Origin: Humulus lupulus
Taxonomy: Eukaryota > Streptophyta > Magnoliopsida > Rosales > Cannabaceae
Length of the DNA: 64,000 bases
NCBI RefSeq assembly: GCF_963169125.1
Contig: NC_084797.1
Span: forward strand, 87,327,868-87,391,867
Direction: 5' to 3'
Part shown: piece by piece, positions 10,658-21,313 of the stretch
How the letters are laid out: every line of letters begins with the position of its first letter
How positions within the stretch are numbered: the first letter of the stretch is position 1
Notes under the pieces: model-generated
Databases searched by the model: none
What the model was told of the DNA's origin: nothing
Seen by the model: the letters and a program-made list of their open reading frames with translations, nothing else
Program-made: the position numbers and the translations under genes

Positions 10658-12558
10658 TGTAGAGTCCAAGAACTTTACTTAGCTAAGATAGATAATAGTA
10701 TGATAGTATTTATAGCATTATCTTTGTTATTGTGGATTTTTGGTTCAGACCGGGAATTATTTGGACACTCATAGTAGTACTTATAGATTTTCTAAGTTTA
10801 ACCTATAGTTTAAGAATATTAAGTATAACCTAAGGTTTGATTAAAGTGACTGATATTAAGGATTATATTATTATATTATAAGGTTTAGACATCAACCAAT
10901 AGGATTTTAAGCACATGTTTTGAATGGTAATTAAGGATTAAGATTTTTGAGGATTAAATATAATAAGGAGTAAAGTTTGAATGTTATAGGGTCAGTCAGC
11001 AGCTTTGAGTACGTTGAGGGCTTAGTCAAGGCTGTTTACTCCATTCAAACCTAGCTAAAAATGTGTAATTTCGTGTTTAAATATTCAGCGTATGCCGATA
11101 TATCGCAGCTATAGGGGGCGATATGTCGCAGCACGTAGATACGGAAAACACGAAACGATGCACGGTCGCCTCGGGCATACTGGCCCAGGCGATATATCGC
11201 CTACAGGGGGCGATATATCGCCTCCTTCAGCATGGATTCAAACTCTTTTGAATTCATTTCCTTTCAGCCATTCAAACTCCTTCAACAGTCCAGCATCTTG
11301 TGAACGAGTCTTCAGCCTCTGCTGAACGATTATTCAAATGATTTTCACCTAAAAAGCCATTATTTTTATTCAAGTAAAATCAAGATATTTTCATTCCCAA
11401 ACTCTATAAATAGGACCTAGTACCCAGCCATTATTCACCATTTGCTCTAAGTTCAGAGGCTGCTAGTGTTAAGTGAGTGAGAGAGTGTAAACACTTGGTT
11501 TGGGGAAAAACTATAAGCTTAAACATCATAAGCTTATCAAACACTTGGGAAGTAAGTGAGTGTTATAGTATTTCGGTGGATGTTAGATTGATCTTGCAAT
11601 CTTTGAGGTAAACCCAAAACTCTAGTCCTTTCTGTATTCTATGTTATTTCTTTTCTCAAAACCTTCTACTCAGTCCCCTAACCTTATTCTTATTTTGGTT
11701 AGGGAATCCAAGCTCTTAAGCATATAAGTTGGTAAGTATGTTTTTATGGTTTAGTCTTTCCATCTCTTTCATTTCATCTCCTTTCTTTAGACTCACTCTT
11801 TCTTATGGTTTTAGGAGTGTTCCAAAAGTCCCAACTCCGTCCATAATCCCGGTAACTTTGGTAAGGAAAATAGGCTAGAATCAACATGTTATGTGCTTAT
11901 GTTATCTATATGATTTATGTTATTAAAAGTGTTATGATATGTATATGTGTATGTTTGTAGGCTTGGGCATATGACCCATATGACTAACAAGACCCCAAAT
12001 GGGTTATGGGCATATGACCTACTTAGCTAGTAGGACCCCACTAATCCCATGGGCATATGCTTGTTTAGTCTATGGGACCCCAAGTAATAATGGCCATTAT
12101 AATAAGTGTATTATGTGTTATGATATGTCTTTACGTTATTATGACATTATGTTTATGTTTATGACTATGTGTTAGATTTTCCTTGCTGGGCATTAGGCTC
12201 ATTCCTTTCTGTTTATGTGCAGGAAATAAGCTTTAGAGGCGGAAAGATTCGTGACGCTTAGAGGATGTGTATCGATGGTGAATGGAGTCAAGGGGCCGAG
12301 CGTTATTCGATTCGAGGATGTAGTCTTGTTTATGCTTTTATGGTTTTAAATGTATTTTCCGCATTTTCTATGTAACCCTTTTTAGTTTTTAAGTTATTTT
12401 TGTTTTAAAGACAATGGGTACCCATGTCCTACTTATTTTATGAAAGTAACCTTTGTTTCCATAAGTTTTCAATAAAATTATGGTATTTCCGCAAAAATGT
12501 AAGATTTATGTATAGATTCGTTAATGGTCCAAGTAGTCTAGATTAGTGGGTCGTTACA
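10658..12558 (+). mobile_element. Solo LTR of family B (B1), TSD CCCTC
   Basis: 1901 bp, from TGTAGAGTCC to GGGTCGTTACA, flanked by CCCTC at 10653-10657 and 12559-12563. There is no internal region. The core promoter is probably CTCTATAAATAGGACC near 11400. Upstream, 11093-11222 holds four GCGATATATCGC-like palindromes in two pairs. Bases 11965-12060 contain repeated GGGCATATGACC blocks. AATAAAATT near 12470 could serve for polyadenylation. It interrupts body 1 between the protease region and the charged segment. Confidence 0.95.
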
Positions 12559-13345
12559 CCCTCACTTCACCACTATCATTCAACCACTGCAACTTGTATG
12601 GACGAGGATGTTTAAGCGTTGGGAGCCCTAGCTTTTCAACCATGGAAGAACTAGCAACGTTAGTGCAACTACCACCATCAATAATAACATTGCATACCTT
12701 GTCTTTCACATGACAACGAGTGTGAAAGATGTTCTCCCGCTGCACCTCTTCTTCCTCTTCTTTTGCTTGCAAATTTAAGGCTCGTCGTGTGACTAGTGCA
12801 AGCATCTCACCAGATTCTGCCCCAAACTCTTTATCATCGATAGAAGCATCTTCCAATGGTGGCATGTCAGCAAGATCATCTTCATCTTCAGAATCGAGCT
12901 CGCCACTTTCTCGAATCACCATAACTCTCTTGTTTGGACATTGGCTAGCTATGTGTCCTCGCCCCTGACATTTGAAACACTTTATCTCACTAGAACGAGA
13001 CGAAGTAGGGGCTGTTTTACCTTGAAGGGTCGTGGCTGGTTTTGGTGTAAAGGATGAAGTAGGTCGGTCTTCTTCCTTCTTTGGATAGTTCGACCTCCAA
13101 GGTGTTGTACTTGGATTGTGTGGGCTCGGTCTTGGCTTTGAACTTGTACTACCCCTCTTGAGCTGCCTCTCAACTTTGATTTCCATATGCACCAAATCTT
13201 CTAATTCCACATAATGGTGTAGCTCAATTGGATTAGCAATATCTCGGTTCAACCCATTTAAAAACCTTGCCATTGTCGCCTCCCGATCCTCTTCCACATG
13301 GGCTCTAATCATAGCCATCTCCATCTCTTTGTAATACTCATCAAC
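12559..13345 (-). pseudogene. Array body 1: Gag C-terminus, zinc knuckle and protease
   Basis: Open fragment between the two B solo LTRs; bases 12559-12563 and 13341-13345 are TSD copies. It encodes the end of the Gag domain ([12 protein letters not shown]..), a CCHC zinc knuckle ([14 protein letters not shown], about 12935-12980), an acidic stretch and the retropepsin-like site [13 protein letters not shown] (about 12660-12700). The active-site triplet is D-G-G rather than the usual D-S/T-G, as in all A copies. No stop lies inside this fragment; it is broken only by the insertions. Confidence 0.9.
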
Positions 13346-13853
13346 TGTAGAGTCCAAGAACTTTACTTAGCTAATTGTTTAGTAGTATTATAGTATGTTT
13401 AGTATTATCTTTGTAACTGTGGATTTTTGGTTCAGACCGGGAATTATTTGGACACTCATAGTAGTACTTATAGATTTTCTAAGTTTAATCTATAGTTTAA
13501 GAATATTAAGGATAACCTAAGGTTTGATTAATGTGACTGATATTAAGGATTATATTTATATACTATAAGGTTTAGATATCAACCAATAGGATTTTAAGCA
13601 CATGTTATGAATGGTGATTAAGGATAAGTATTTTTTAGGATTAAATTTAATAAGGAGTAAAGTTTGAATGTTATAGGGTCAGTCAGCAGCTTTGAGTACG
13701 TTGAGGGCTTAGTCAAGGCTGTTTACACCATTCAAACTTAGCTAAAAATGTGTAATTTCGTGTTTAAATATTCAGCGTGTGCCGATATATCGCAGCTATA
13801 GGGGGCGATATATCGCAGCACGTAAATACGGAAAACACGAATCGATGCACGGT

Positions 13854-14441
13854 TGATGAGGACACCAAAACTAAAGATCCAAGTCTAGTTCCAGTTGGTC
13901 TGGTGACGAGGGCGCGAGCCAAAAGACTCAGTTTAGGAGCTTGATGAGTCTTATTGTATTTTGTCATCTTGTATTTTTTATTTATTTAGTCTTTGTTTAT
14001 TTTGTGAAAAGTCAAACACTTGACTTGTGTGAGTCCAAGAGTCCTTTTGTCTTTAATTTCAGTTTTCATTAGGAAGACAAAAGGCTTGTTTTTTTAAATT
14101 TCGGTTTTGCTTTAGGAAGACAAAGGGGCTTGTCTTGATGTAATTTTCGCCTATATTAGGCCTTGAAAACATTTGGAAAGAGCAGATTATGTGAAATGAA
14201 ATTTGTGAGTTTTTCTTCTTGAGTTCTTGAAGAAACTATTAGAACTTATCAAGGGGTTCCTTGTGGCGTTCAACCTGACTTATCAAACGGATTCCCATCC
14301 CTGTTTGTGGCGTCTTCCTTATACCAAGGTTCGTGCTTGGCTAAGCATTGGGTCGCGGTTCTTCATTCCAATTCCGTGGGTTCTTGGTGGCTGCCATATT
14401 TGGTGTCGGGTTTCATCACAGTGTTGGTGTGGTTCGTATCA
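13854..14441 (+). mobile_element. Solo LTR of family A (short-form subtype), TSD ACGGT
   Basis: 588 bp, TGATGAGGAC to GTTCGTATCA, flanked by ACGGT at 13849-13853 and 14442-14446; removing it restores the B1-like sequence. It is of the short-form LTR subtype, with the CGCCTATATTAGGCC core and only two minisatellite units. This is the third level of nesting: A array, B2, then this LTR. Confidence 0.96.
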
Positions 14442-15343
14442 ACGGTCGCCTCGGGAACAATGGTCCAGGCGATATATCGCCTATAGGGGGCGATATATCG
14501 CCTCCTCCAGCATAAATTCAAACACTTTTGAATTCTTTTCCTTTCAGCCATTCAAACTCCTTCATAAGTCCAGCATCTTTTGAACGAGTCTTCAGCCTCT
14601 GCTGAACGATTATTCAAATATTTTTCACCTAAAAAGCCATTATTTTTATTCAAGTAAAATCAAGATACTTTCATTCCCAAACTCTATAAATAGGACCTAG
14701 TACCCAGCCATTACTCACCTTTTGCTCTAAGTTCTGAAGCTGCTAGTGTTAAGTGAGTGTGAGAGTGTAAACACCTGGTTTGGGAAAAATCATAAGCTTA
14801 AACATCATAAGCTTATCAAACACTTTGGGAAGTGAGGTTCTATAGTATTTCGGTTGAGGTGTAGATTGGTCTTTCAAGTCTTTGAGGTAACCAAAACTCT
14901 AGTTCATTTCTGTATTATGTTATTTTCTTTCTCATAGTCTTCTACTCAATCTCTAACCTTAATCTTCATTTTGGTTAGGGAATCTAAGTTCTTGAGCACA
15001 TAAGTTTCGGTAAGCATGTTTCTCAAATGGTTTAGTCTTCCCATTTTCTTTTCATCTCTTTCCTTCTTTCAACTCACTCTTGTTCATTATGGTATTAGGA
15101 GTGTTCCAAAAAGTCCCAACTCAGTCCACATATCCCGGTAACTTTGGTAAGGAAAATAGGCTAGAATCAATATGTTATATGTTTATGTTATCTTATGTTT
15201 TATGTTATCAAATGTGTTATGATATGTATATGTGTATGTTTGTAGGCTTGGGCATATGACCCATATGACTAACAAGACCCCAAATGGGTTATGGGCATAT
15301 GACCTACTTAGCTAGTAAGACCCCACTAATCCCATGGGCATAT

Positions 15344-15601
15344 AAGACCGAATCCATTCGATTTCTAAAAAGGATTACTAATCCTTAACTTTTCGAGGAA
15401 TCCTTCATCAGTGGTTGTGAATGACTGATTTTTCTCAATCTTTTCGACCTTGGTTCCGTAGGAGCAAGTCAGAAAGATTGAGAAATAGAACCATCTGATT
15501 TAATTCGTTCTCAATAGCCATGAGATGATCATCTTAGGGTGATCCTTTTGTCGACGGATGCTCCTATTACACTCGTAGTCTCTGAAGGATGAGAACCAAC
15601 T
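15344..15601. mobile_element. 258-bp insertion of unknown type in B2, ATAT duplicated
   Basis: Comparison with B1 shows an extra 258 bp between GGGCATAT and ATATGCTTG. ATAT occurs on both sides (15340-15343 and 15602-15605), as for a 4-bp target duplication. It has no terminal inverted repeat and no ORF. Inside, a perfect 13-bp inverted repeat (TTTCTCAATCTTT / AAAGATTGAGAAA) spans about 15431-15485. I do not recognise the family; it occurs nowhere else in the window. Confidence 0.7.
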
Positions 15602-16110
15602 ATATGCTTGTTTAGTCTATGGGACCCCAAGTAATAATGGCCATTATAATAAGTGTATGTTATGTATTATGTTAAGTCCTTATGTTTCTTATGAAATTTA
15701 TGTGTATGACTATGTGTTAGATTTTTCCTTGCTGTGCATTAGGCTCATTCTTTTCTGTTTTATGTGCAGGAAAATAAGCTTTAGAGGCGGTAAGATTCGT
15801 GACGCTTAGAGGATGTGTATCGATGGTGAATGGAGTCAAGGCGCCGAGCGTTATTCGATTTGAGGATGTAGTCTCATTTTATCTTTTTATGGTTTTATAT
15901 GTATTTTCCGCATTTCTTATGTAATTCTTTTCACTTAAATCATGTTTTGTTTTTAAAGACAATGGGATCCCATATCCTTCTTAGTATCTATTTGTAAGTA
16001 ACTTTTATTTTACAAATTACTCAATAAAATTATGGTATTTTCGTAAAAAATGTAAGTATATGTATAGTTTCGTTAATGGTCCAAATAGTCTAGATTAGTG
16101 GGTCATTACA

Positions 16111-16313
16111 TCAACACTCTTGGAACCTTGACGAAGACCCTGTAACTTAAGGTATAGATCTCGATAATAATGAGATGGTACAAACCGTCGCCTCATCACC
16201 CTCTTCATAGCCTCCCAAGTGTCAATGGCACGATCTCCATTTCGCCTCCTTTTGATGCACAACTGATCCCACCAAACAATAGCATAATCAGTAAATTCAA
16301 TGACAGCTAGTTT
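16111..16313 (-). pseudogene. Array body 1: middle of Gag
   Basis: About 200 bp of open Gag sequence ([19 protein letters not shown], then [19 protein letters not shown]) between B2 and the complete A element at 16314. It is uninterrupted by stops. It continues upstream at 20868 after the TSD copy AGTTT and downstream at 13345. Confidence 0.9.
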
Positions 16314-16940
16314 TGATACGAACCACACCAACACTGTGATGAAACCCGACACCAAATATGGCACAGCCACCAAGAACACACGAAATTGGGGATGTAGAAC
16401 CGCGACCCAATGCTCAGCCAAGCACGAACCATGGTATGAGGAAGACGCCACAAACGGGGATGGGAATCCGTTTGATAAGTCAGGTTGAACGCCACAAGGA
16501 ACCCCTAGATAAGTTCAAAAGTTTCTTCAAGAGCTCAAGAAGAAAAACACTCACAATTTTCATTCCACATAATATGCTTTTTCCAAATGTTTTCAAGGCC
16601 TAATATAGGCAAAAATTACATCATGACAAGCCCCTTTGTCTTCCTAAAGCAAAACCGAAATTTAAAAAACAAGCCTTTTGTCTTCCTAATGAAAACCGAA
16701 ATTAAAGACAAGCCTTTTGTCTTCCTAATGAAAACCGAAAATTAAAGACAAAAGGACTCTTGGAATCACACAAGTCAAGTGTTTGACTTTTCACAAAATA
16801 AACAAAGACTAAATAAAAAATACAAGATGACAAAATACAATAACACTCATCAAGCTCCTAAACTGAGTCTTTTGGCTCGCGCCCTCGTCACCAGACCAAC
16901 TGGAACTAGACTTGGATCTTTAGTCTTGGTGTCCTCATCA
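16314..16940 (-). repeat. 3' LTR of N1
   Basis: 627 bp, TGATACGAACC to GTGTCCTCATCA on the plus strand. It includes the last 30 codons of the N1 ORF (16850-16940), three minisatellite units (about 16632-16755) and the CCTAATATAGG core. Confidence 0.95.
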
Positions 16941-19093
16941 TTCCCCCCCTCTTGAGAAGGATTTGTCCTCAAATCTTCACCTGCATCAAAAGGACTCAAA
17001 TCAGAAACATTAAAAGTAGCACTAACAGTATACTCACCTGGTAAATCGAGTCTGTAGGCATTGTCATTGATCCTTTCTAGCACTTGAAACGGACCATCTC
17101 CTCGAGGTAGCAATTTGGAACGTCTTTGTGCTGGGAATCGCTCTTTCCTCATGTGTACACATACCCAATCACTGGGGTCAAAAACCTGCTTGTGACGACC
17201 TTTGTGAGCATCAAGTTGGTTAGTGTTTAAAAGAGCCTCCTTAACCTCACTATTTTTTGCATAAAAATTATTCTGTTTTCTCTCTAATTTTCCCTCATTG
17301 ATCGAACTCTTCTCTTTCTTTTCTCGCTCACTTGATTCAACCCTTTTCTCTCTATGTCTCTCTTTTTTCTCACTCTCATTCATCTTTTCACTCTCCTTCT
17401 TTTGCTCACTCAATATTTTTTTATCACTCAATTTTTGCAACCTCACTTGGTCTTCATATACTTGCTTTGGCGTCAATGGAGCTAGAGTGATTGTTCGTTG
17501 ATGGAACGTGAATGAGTACTTGTTGGTGAAGCCATCATGCTGGACTCGCCGATCAAATAGCCAAGGCCTTCCTAGAAGGAGGTGTCCAGCTTGCATTGGA
17601 ACCACATCGCACAATACCTCATCCTCATATTTGCCAATTCGAAATGATACCAGAACTTGTTTTGTGACCCTCACTTCACCACTATCATTCAACCACTGCA
17701 ACTTGTATGGACGAGGATGTTTAAGCGTTGGGAGCCCCCGCTTCTTAACCATGGAAGAACTAGCAACGTTAGTGCAACTACTACCATCAATAATAACACT
17801 GCATACCTTGTCTTTCACATGACAACGAGTGTGAAAGATGTTCTCCCGCTGCACCTCTTCTTCCTCTTCTTTTGCTTGCAAATTCAAGCCTCGTCGTGTG
17901 ACTAGTGCAAGCATCTCACCAGATTCTGCCACAAACTCCTCACCACCCATAGAAGCGTCCTCCAATGGTGGCATGTCATCAAGATCATCTTCCTCTTCGG
18001 AATCTATCTCCCCATTATCCCAAATTACCATAACTCGCTTGTTTGGACATTGGCTAGCTATGTGTCCTCGCCCCTGACATCTGAAACATTTTATCTCACT
18101 AGAATGGGACGAAGTAGGGGCTGTTTTACCTTGAGGGGTCATGGCTAGTTTTGGTGTAAAGGATGAAGTAGGTTGGTCTTCTTCCTTCTTTGGATAGTTC
18201 GACCGCCAAGGTGTTGCACTTGAATTGTGTGGGCTCGGTCTTGGCTTTGAACTTGTACTACCCCTCTTGAGCTGCCTCTCAACTTTGATTGCCATATGCA
18301 CCAAATCTTCCAATTCCACATAATGGTGTAGCTCAATTGGATTAGCAATCTCTCGGTTCAACACATTCAAAAACCTTGCCATTGTTGCCTCCCGATCCTC
18401 TTCCACATTGGCTCTAATCATAGCCATCTCCATCTCCTTGTAATACTCATCAACACTCTTGGAACCTTGACGAAGACCCTGCAACTTAAGGTATAGATCT
18501 CGATAATAATGAGATGGTACAAACCGTCGCCTCATCACCCTCTTCATAGCCTCCCAAGTGTCAATGGCACGATCTCCATTTCGCCTCCTGTTGATGCACA
18601 ACTGATCCCACCAAGCAATAGCATAATCAGTAAATTCAATGACAGCTAGTTTTACCTTCTTCATGCCAGAGTAGTTGTGACAATTGAAAACCAACTCCAT
18701 CTTCTTTTCCCACTCAAGGTATGCCTCAGGATCACTCTTGCCTTGAAAGGCGGGGATTCTCATCTTGATATTTCCCAAATTATTGTCTACCCAGTTCCTA
18801 GCTTCTCTATCTCGGCCATACCTCCTATGGTTACCCTCTGACATCCCATCATATTTTTCCTCTAAATCGCCCCCATCATACTCTCTTTCACCCTCAACAT
18901 CCCGTTGTTGCACCCTGTTCCTCCGTGCCCTCCATTGCGTTCCCTCTTCTACCCTATCCAACCTCTCATGTATCTGCTCACACTCCGCCCTCATCATCCT
19001 TCGCATCTCCCCAATTAATGCTTGCATTTGTAAATTCGGAACCTCAGGTGGCGGAATATCATTGCTTGCATCTTTCTCTGGATTTTGTGCCAT
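16850..19093 (-). CDS. Intact Gag-protease-integrase-tail fusion polyprotein (N1)
   Basis: An uninterrupted ORF of 747 codons. I use the ATG at 19093 ([12 protein letters not shown]), the start shared by all A copies; an open extension upstream lies in the predicted leader intron. Order: Gag domain (about residues 110-265), CCHC knuckle (C336, C339, H344, C349), acidic linker, retropepsin-like site with D436 followed by G-S instead of G-G, a charged Lys/Glu/Ser-rich segment (about 560-610), then after residue 628 (..NQLD) an abrupt join to the integrase C-terminus ([31 protein letters not shown]). The last 30 residues (..TRARAKRLSLGA) are encoded by the LTR. Relative to the autonomous ORF, 792 codons are missing in frame. 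It may build particles and process Gag, but the changed residue next to the catalytic Asp makes protease activity doubtful. Confidence 0.92.
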   Translation of the reverse strand: MAQNPEKDASNDIPPPEVPNLQMQALIGEMRRMMRAECEQIHERLDRVEEGTQWRARRNRVQQRDVEGEREYDGGDLEEKYDGMSEGNHRRYGRDREARNWVDNNLGNIKMRIPAFQGKSDPEAYLEWEKKMELVFNCHNYSGMKKVKLAVIEFTDYAIAWWDQLCINRRRNGDRAIDTWEAMKRVMRRRFVPSHYYRDLYLKLQGLRQGSKSVDEYYKEMEMAMIRANVEEDREATMARFLNVLNREIANPIELHHYVELEDLVHMAIKVERQLKRGSTSSKPRPSPHNSSATPWRSNYPKKEEDQPTSSFTPKLAMTPQGKTAPTSSHSSEIKCFRCQGRGHIASQCPNKRVMVIWDNGEIDSEEEDDLDDMPPLEDASMGGEEFVAESGEMLALVTRRGLNLQAKEEEEEVQRENIFHTRCHVKDKVCSVIIDGSSCTNVASSSMVKKRGLPTLKHPRPYKLQWLNDSGEVRVTKQVLVSFRIGKYEDEVLCDVVPMQAGHLLLGRPWLFDRRVQHDGFTNKYSFTFHQRTITLAPLTPKQVYEDQVRLQKLSDKKILSEQKKESEKMNESEKKERHREKRVESSEREKKEKSSINEGKLERKQNNFYAKNSEVKEALLNTNQLDAHKGRHKQVFDPSDWVCVHMRKERFPAQRRSKLLPRGDGPFQVLERINDNAYRLDLPGEYTVSATFNVSDLSPFDAGEDLRTNPSQEGGNDEDTKTKDPSLVPVGLVTRARAKRLSLGA

Positions 19094-20241
19094 GATGGAA
19101 ATCTGCAAAATAAGGTTAGAATAATATGGAGAAAAGACCTCACCACACTCCCTCACATGTTTTCGCTCGAACGATATTTTCACTCAAATCCTCTCGTGTT
19201 TCACTCAATTTCAATGGCTTTTACCCTCAAATAGGCTCACACCTCTGCCTTTTTCCACTCGTATTCTTCTTTAAGTTCTTTCAAAACTAATCCAACGGTA
19301 ATATGGAGTATTCAAGCAGCAAATCCAACCAAACAAACCAAACGAACACCGACGAAAATTGGAAAAAAAATGACGAAAAATGATGATTTTTGGAACACTT
19401 GTGTGGGGTTTCGGCAAAAGGGCCCCTAGACCATAGGGAACAAGAATAGAACAAAAATTTTTAAGACAGGTTTCCAGACTTTTTTTTTTTTTTTTGGTCT
19501 CGGATTCTCTTGGTTATCTTTTCTTCTTCTTTCTTTCTGTCTTTCTATTTTTTTTTTCTCAAATGCAGATACAAGGAACAATTCAAAAACAAAATGAATC
19601 GGTTTTCACAAGAGAAACAATAGAGACTCAAAAAGAAAAGAGAAACAATGCAGATTCGGATTTCACAAAAAGAAAAGAGAAAACTCAACCCACATTCGGA
19701 TTTAACACTATGAATAAGAGAAAATCAATCCCAATTCATATTTCACCATAAGAACAAGAGAAAACCCAATCTCAATTCAGATTTCACTACAAGAACAAGA
19801 GAAAACTCAATCCCAATTCAGATTTCACAATAAGAACAAGGGAACTCAATTCCAATTCCGGATTTCACAACAAGAACAAGAGAAACCCAAGGCAAAATTC
19901 GGATTTCAAAACAAAACAGCAAGAGTAACTCAATGAAAATTCAGATTCCACAATTAGAACAAGAGAAAAACTAAAAGCCCTAATTCACGTTAAGAACCCT
20001 AAAACAAGCTCTAGAATAGTTTCGGATTTCACAACAAATAAGGGAAACAAGGAAACAATTGCAACAAGGAAATTAACAAGCTCTATAATAGAAAAACACG
20101 ACTAGATGAACACGAATTGAATATAGGAACACGAATTGATTTTTTTTTTTTCAGAAATCCTAATATAATAACACGAACTGAATAGAAAAAAAAATGAAAA
20201 AGGATAGGTCAAACCGTATGATCCTAAGCTCTGATACCAAC
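19094..20241 (-). other. 5' leader of N1: primer site, degenerate repeats, likely intron
   Basis: Non-coding leader between the 5' LTR and gag. Next to the LTR is the primer site (GTTGGTATCAGAGC on the minus strand). Bases 19630-20060 are degenerate tandem units of about 40 bp (..AACTCAATCCCAATTC.GATTTCACAA..). Before the ATG, CTAAC followed by a T-rich run and TTTTGCAG looks like a branch point and 3' splice site. With a GAGG/GTAAAAGCC donor-like site this would define an intron at 19103-19224. Confidence 0.7.
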
Positions 20242-20867
20242 TGATACGAACCACACCAACACTGTGATGAAACCCGACACCAAATATGGCACAGCCACCA
20301 AGAACACACGAAATTGGGGATGAAGAACCGCGACCCAATGCTTAGCCAAGCACGAACCTTGGTATGAGGAAGACGCCACAAACGGGGATGGGAATCCATT
20401 TGATAAGTCAGGTTGAACGCCACAAGGAACCCCTTGATAAGTTCAAAAGTTTCTTCAAGAACTCAAGAAGAAAAACACTCACAATTTTCATTCCACATAA
20501 TCTGCTTTTTCCAAATGTTTTCAAGGCCTAATATAGGCGAAAATTACATCAAGACAAGCCCCTTTGTCTTCATAAAGCAAAACCAAAATTTAAAAAACAA
20601 GCCTTTTGTCTTCCTAATGAAAACCGAAATTAAAGACAAGCCTTTTGTCTTCCTAATGAAAACCGAAAATTAAAGACAAAAGGACTCTTGGACTCACACA
20701 AGTCAAGTGTTTGACTTTTCACAAAATAAACAAAGACTAAATAAAAAATACAAGATGACAAAATACAATAAGACTCATCAAGCTCCTAAACTGAGTCTTT
20801 TGGCTCGCGCCTCGTCACCAAACCAACTGGAACTAGACTTGGATCTTTAGTCTCGGTGTCCTCATCA
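20242..20867 (-). repeat. 5' LTR of N1
   Basis: 626 bp, partner of 16314-16940. The core palindrome GCCTAATATAGGC is at 20526-20538. It is followed by the TSD AGTTT. Confidence 0.95.
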
Positions 20868-21313
20868 AGTTTTACCTTCTTCATGTCAGAGTAGTTGTGA
20901 CAATCAAAAACCAACTCCATCTTCTTTTCCCACTCAAGGTATGCCTCAGGATCACTCTTGGCTTGAAAGGTGGGGATTCTCATCTTGATATTTCCCAAAT
21001 TATTGTCTACCCAGTTCCTAGCTTCCCTATCTCGGCCATACCTCCTATGGTTACCCTCTGACATCCTATCATATTCATCCTCTAAATCGCCCTCATCAAA
21101 CTCTCTTTCACCCTCAACATCCTGTTGTTGCACCCTGTTCCTCCGTGCCCTCCATTGTGTTCCCTCTTCTACCCTATCCAACCTCTCATGTATTTGCTCA
21201 CACTCCGCCCTCATCATCCTTCGCATCTCCCCAATTAGTGCTTGCATTTGTAGATTTGGAACTTCAAGTGGTGGAATATCATTGCTTGTATTCTTCTCTG
21301 GATTTTGTGCCAT
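20868..21313 (-). pseudogene. Array body 1: N-terminal Gag with start codon
   Basis: Start of the body-1 ORF (ATG at 21313, MAQNPEKNTSND). It is open to 20873, where N1 inserted (TSD AGTTT at 20868-20872), within the Gag domain ([19 protein letters not shown]). The gene is in four pieces; with the insertions set aside it has one nonsense codon and one late frameshift. An Arg-rich stretch ([23 protein letters not shown]) gives a short predicted coiled coil. Confidence 0.9.

Larger units (their letters stand above)
13346..16110 (+). mobile_element. Solo LTR of family B (B2), TSD TCAAC, with nested insertions
   Basis: Second B solo LTR in the same orientation as B1. It runs from TGTAGAGTCC to GGGTCATTACA and is flanked by TCAAC at 13341-13345 and 16111-16115. 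Its 2765 bp include a solo A LTR (13854-14441) and a 258-bp insertion (15344-15601); without them it is close to B1 in length. The TATA region is near 14690. The solo A LTR lies inside the palindrome cassette (pairs at about 13781-13820 and 14468-14502). Confidence 0.95.
16314..20867 (-). mobile_element. Complete short-form (non-autonomous) family A element N1, TSD AGTTT
   Basis: 4554 bp, two LTRs (16314-16940 and 20242-20867) and TSD AGTTT at 16309-16313 and 20868-20872. A polypurine tract lies at 16941-16956, and a primer site complementary to initiator Met tRNA (GCTCTGATACCA on the plus strand) at about 20229-20240. Its single ORF has Gag, protease and the integrase C-terminus but no RT, RNase H or integrase core. 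The LTRs differ at a dozen or so positions by eye, so the insertion is not very recent. It would need enzymes in trans, for example from elements like those at 31318 and 40286. Confidence 0.95.

Noticed and set aside
17508..17822. A ~104-residue ORF antisense to the polyprotein, present in several family A copies
   Set aside because: It is the mirror of the conserved sense frame. Its conservation follows from the sense protein, there is no start context or independent signal, and it breaks in some copies.
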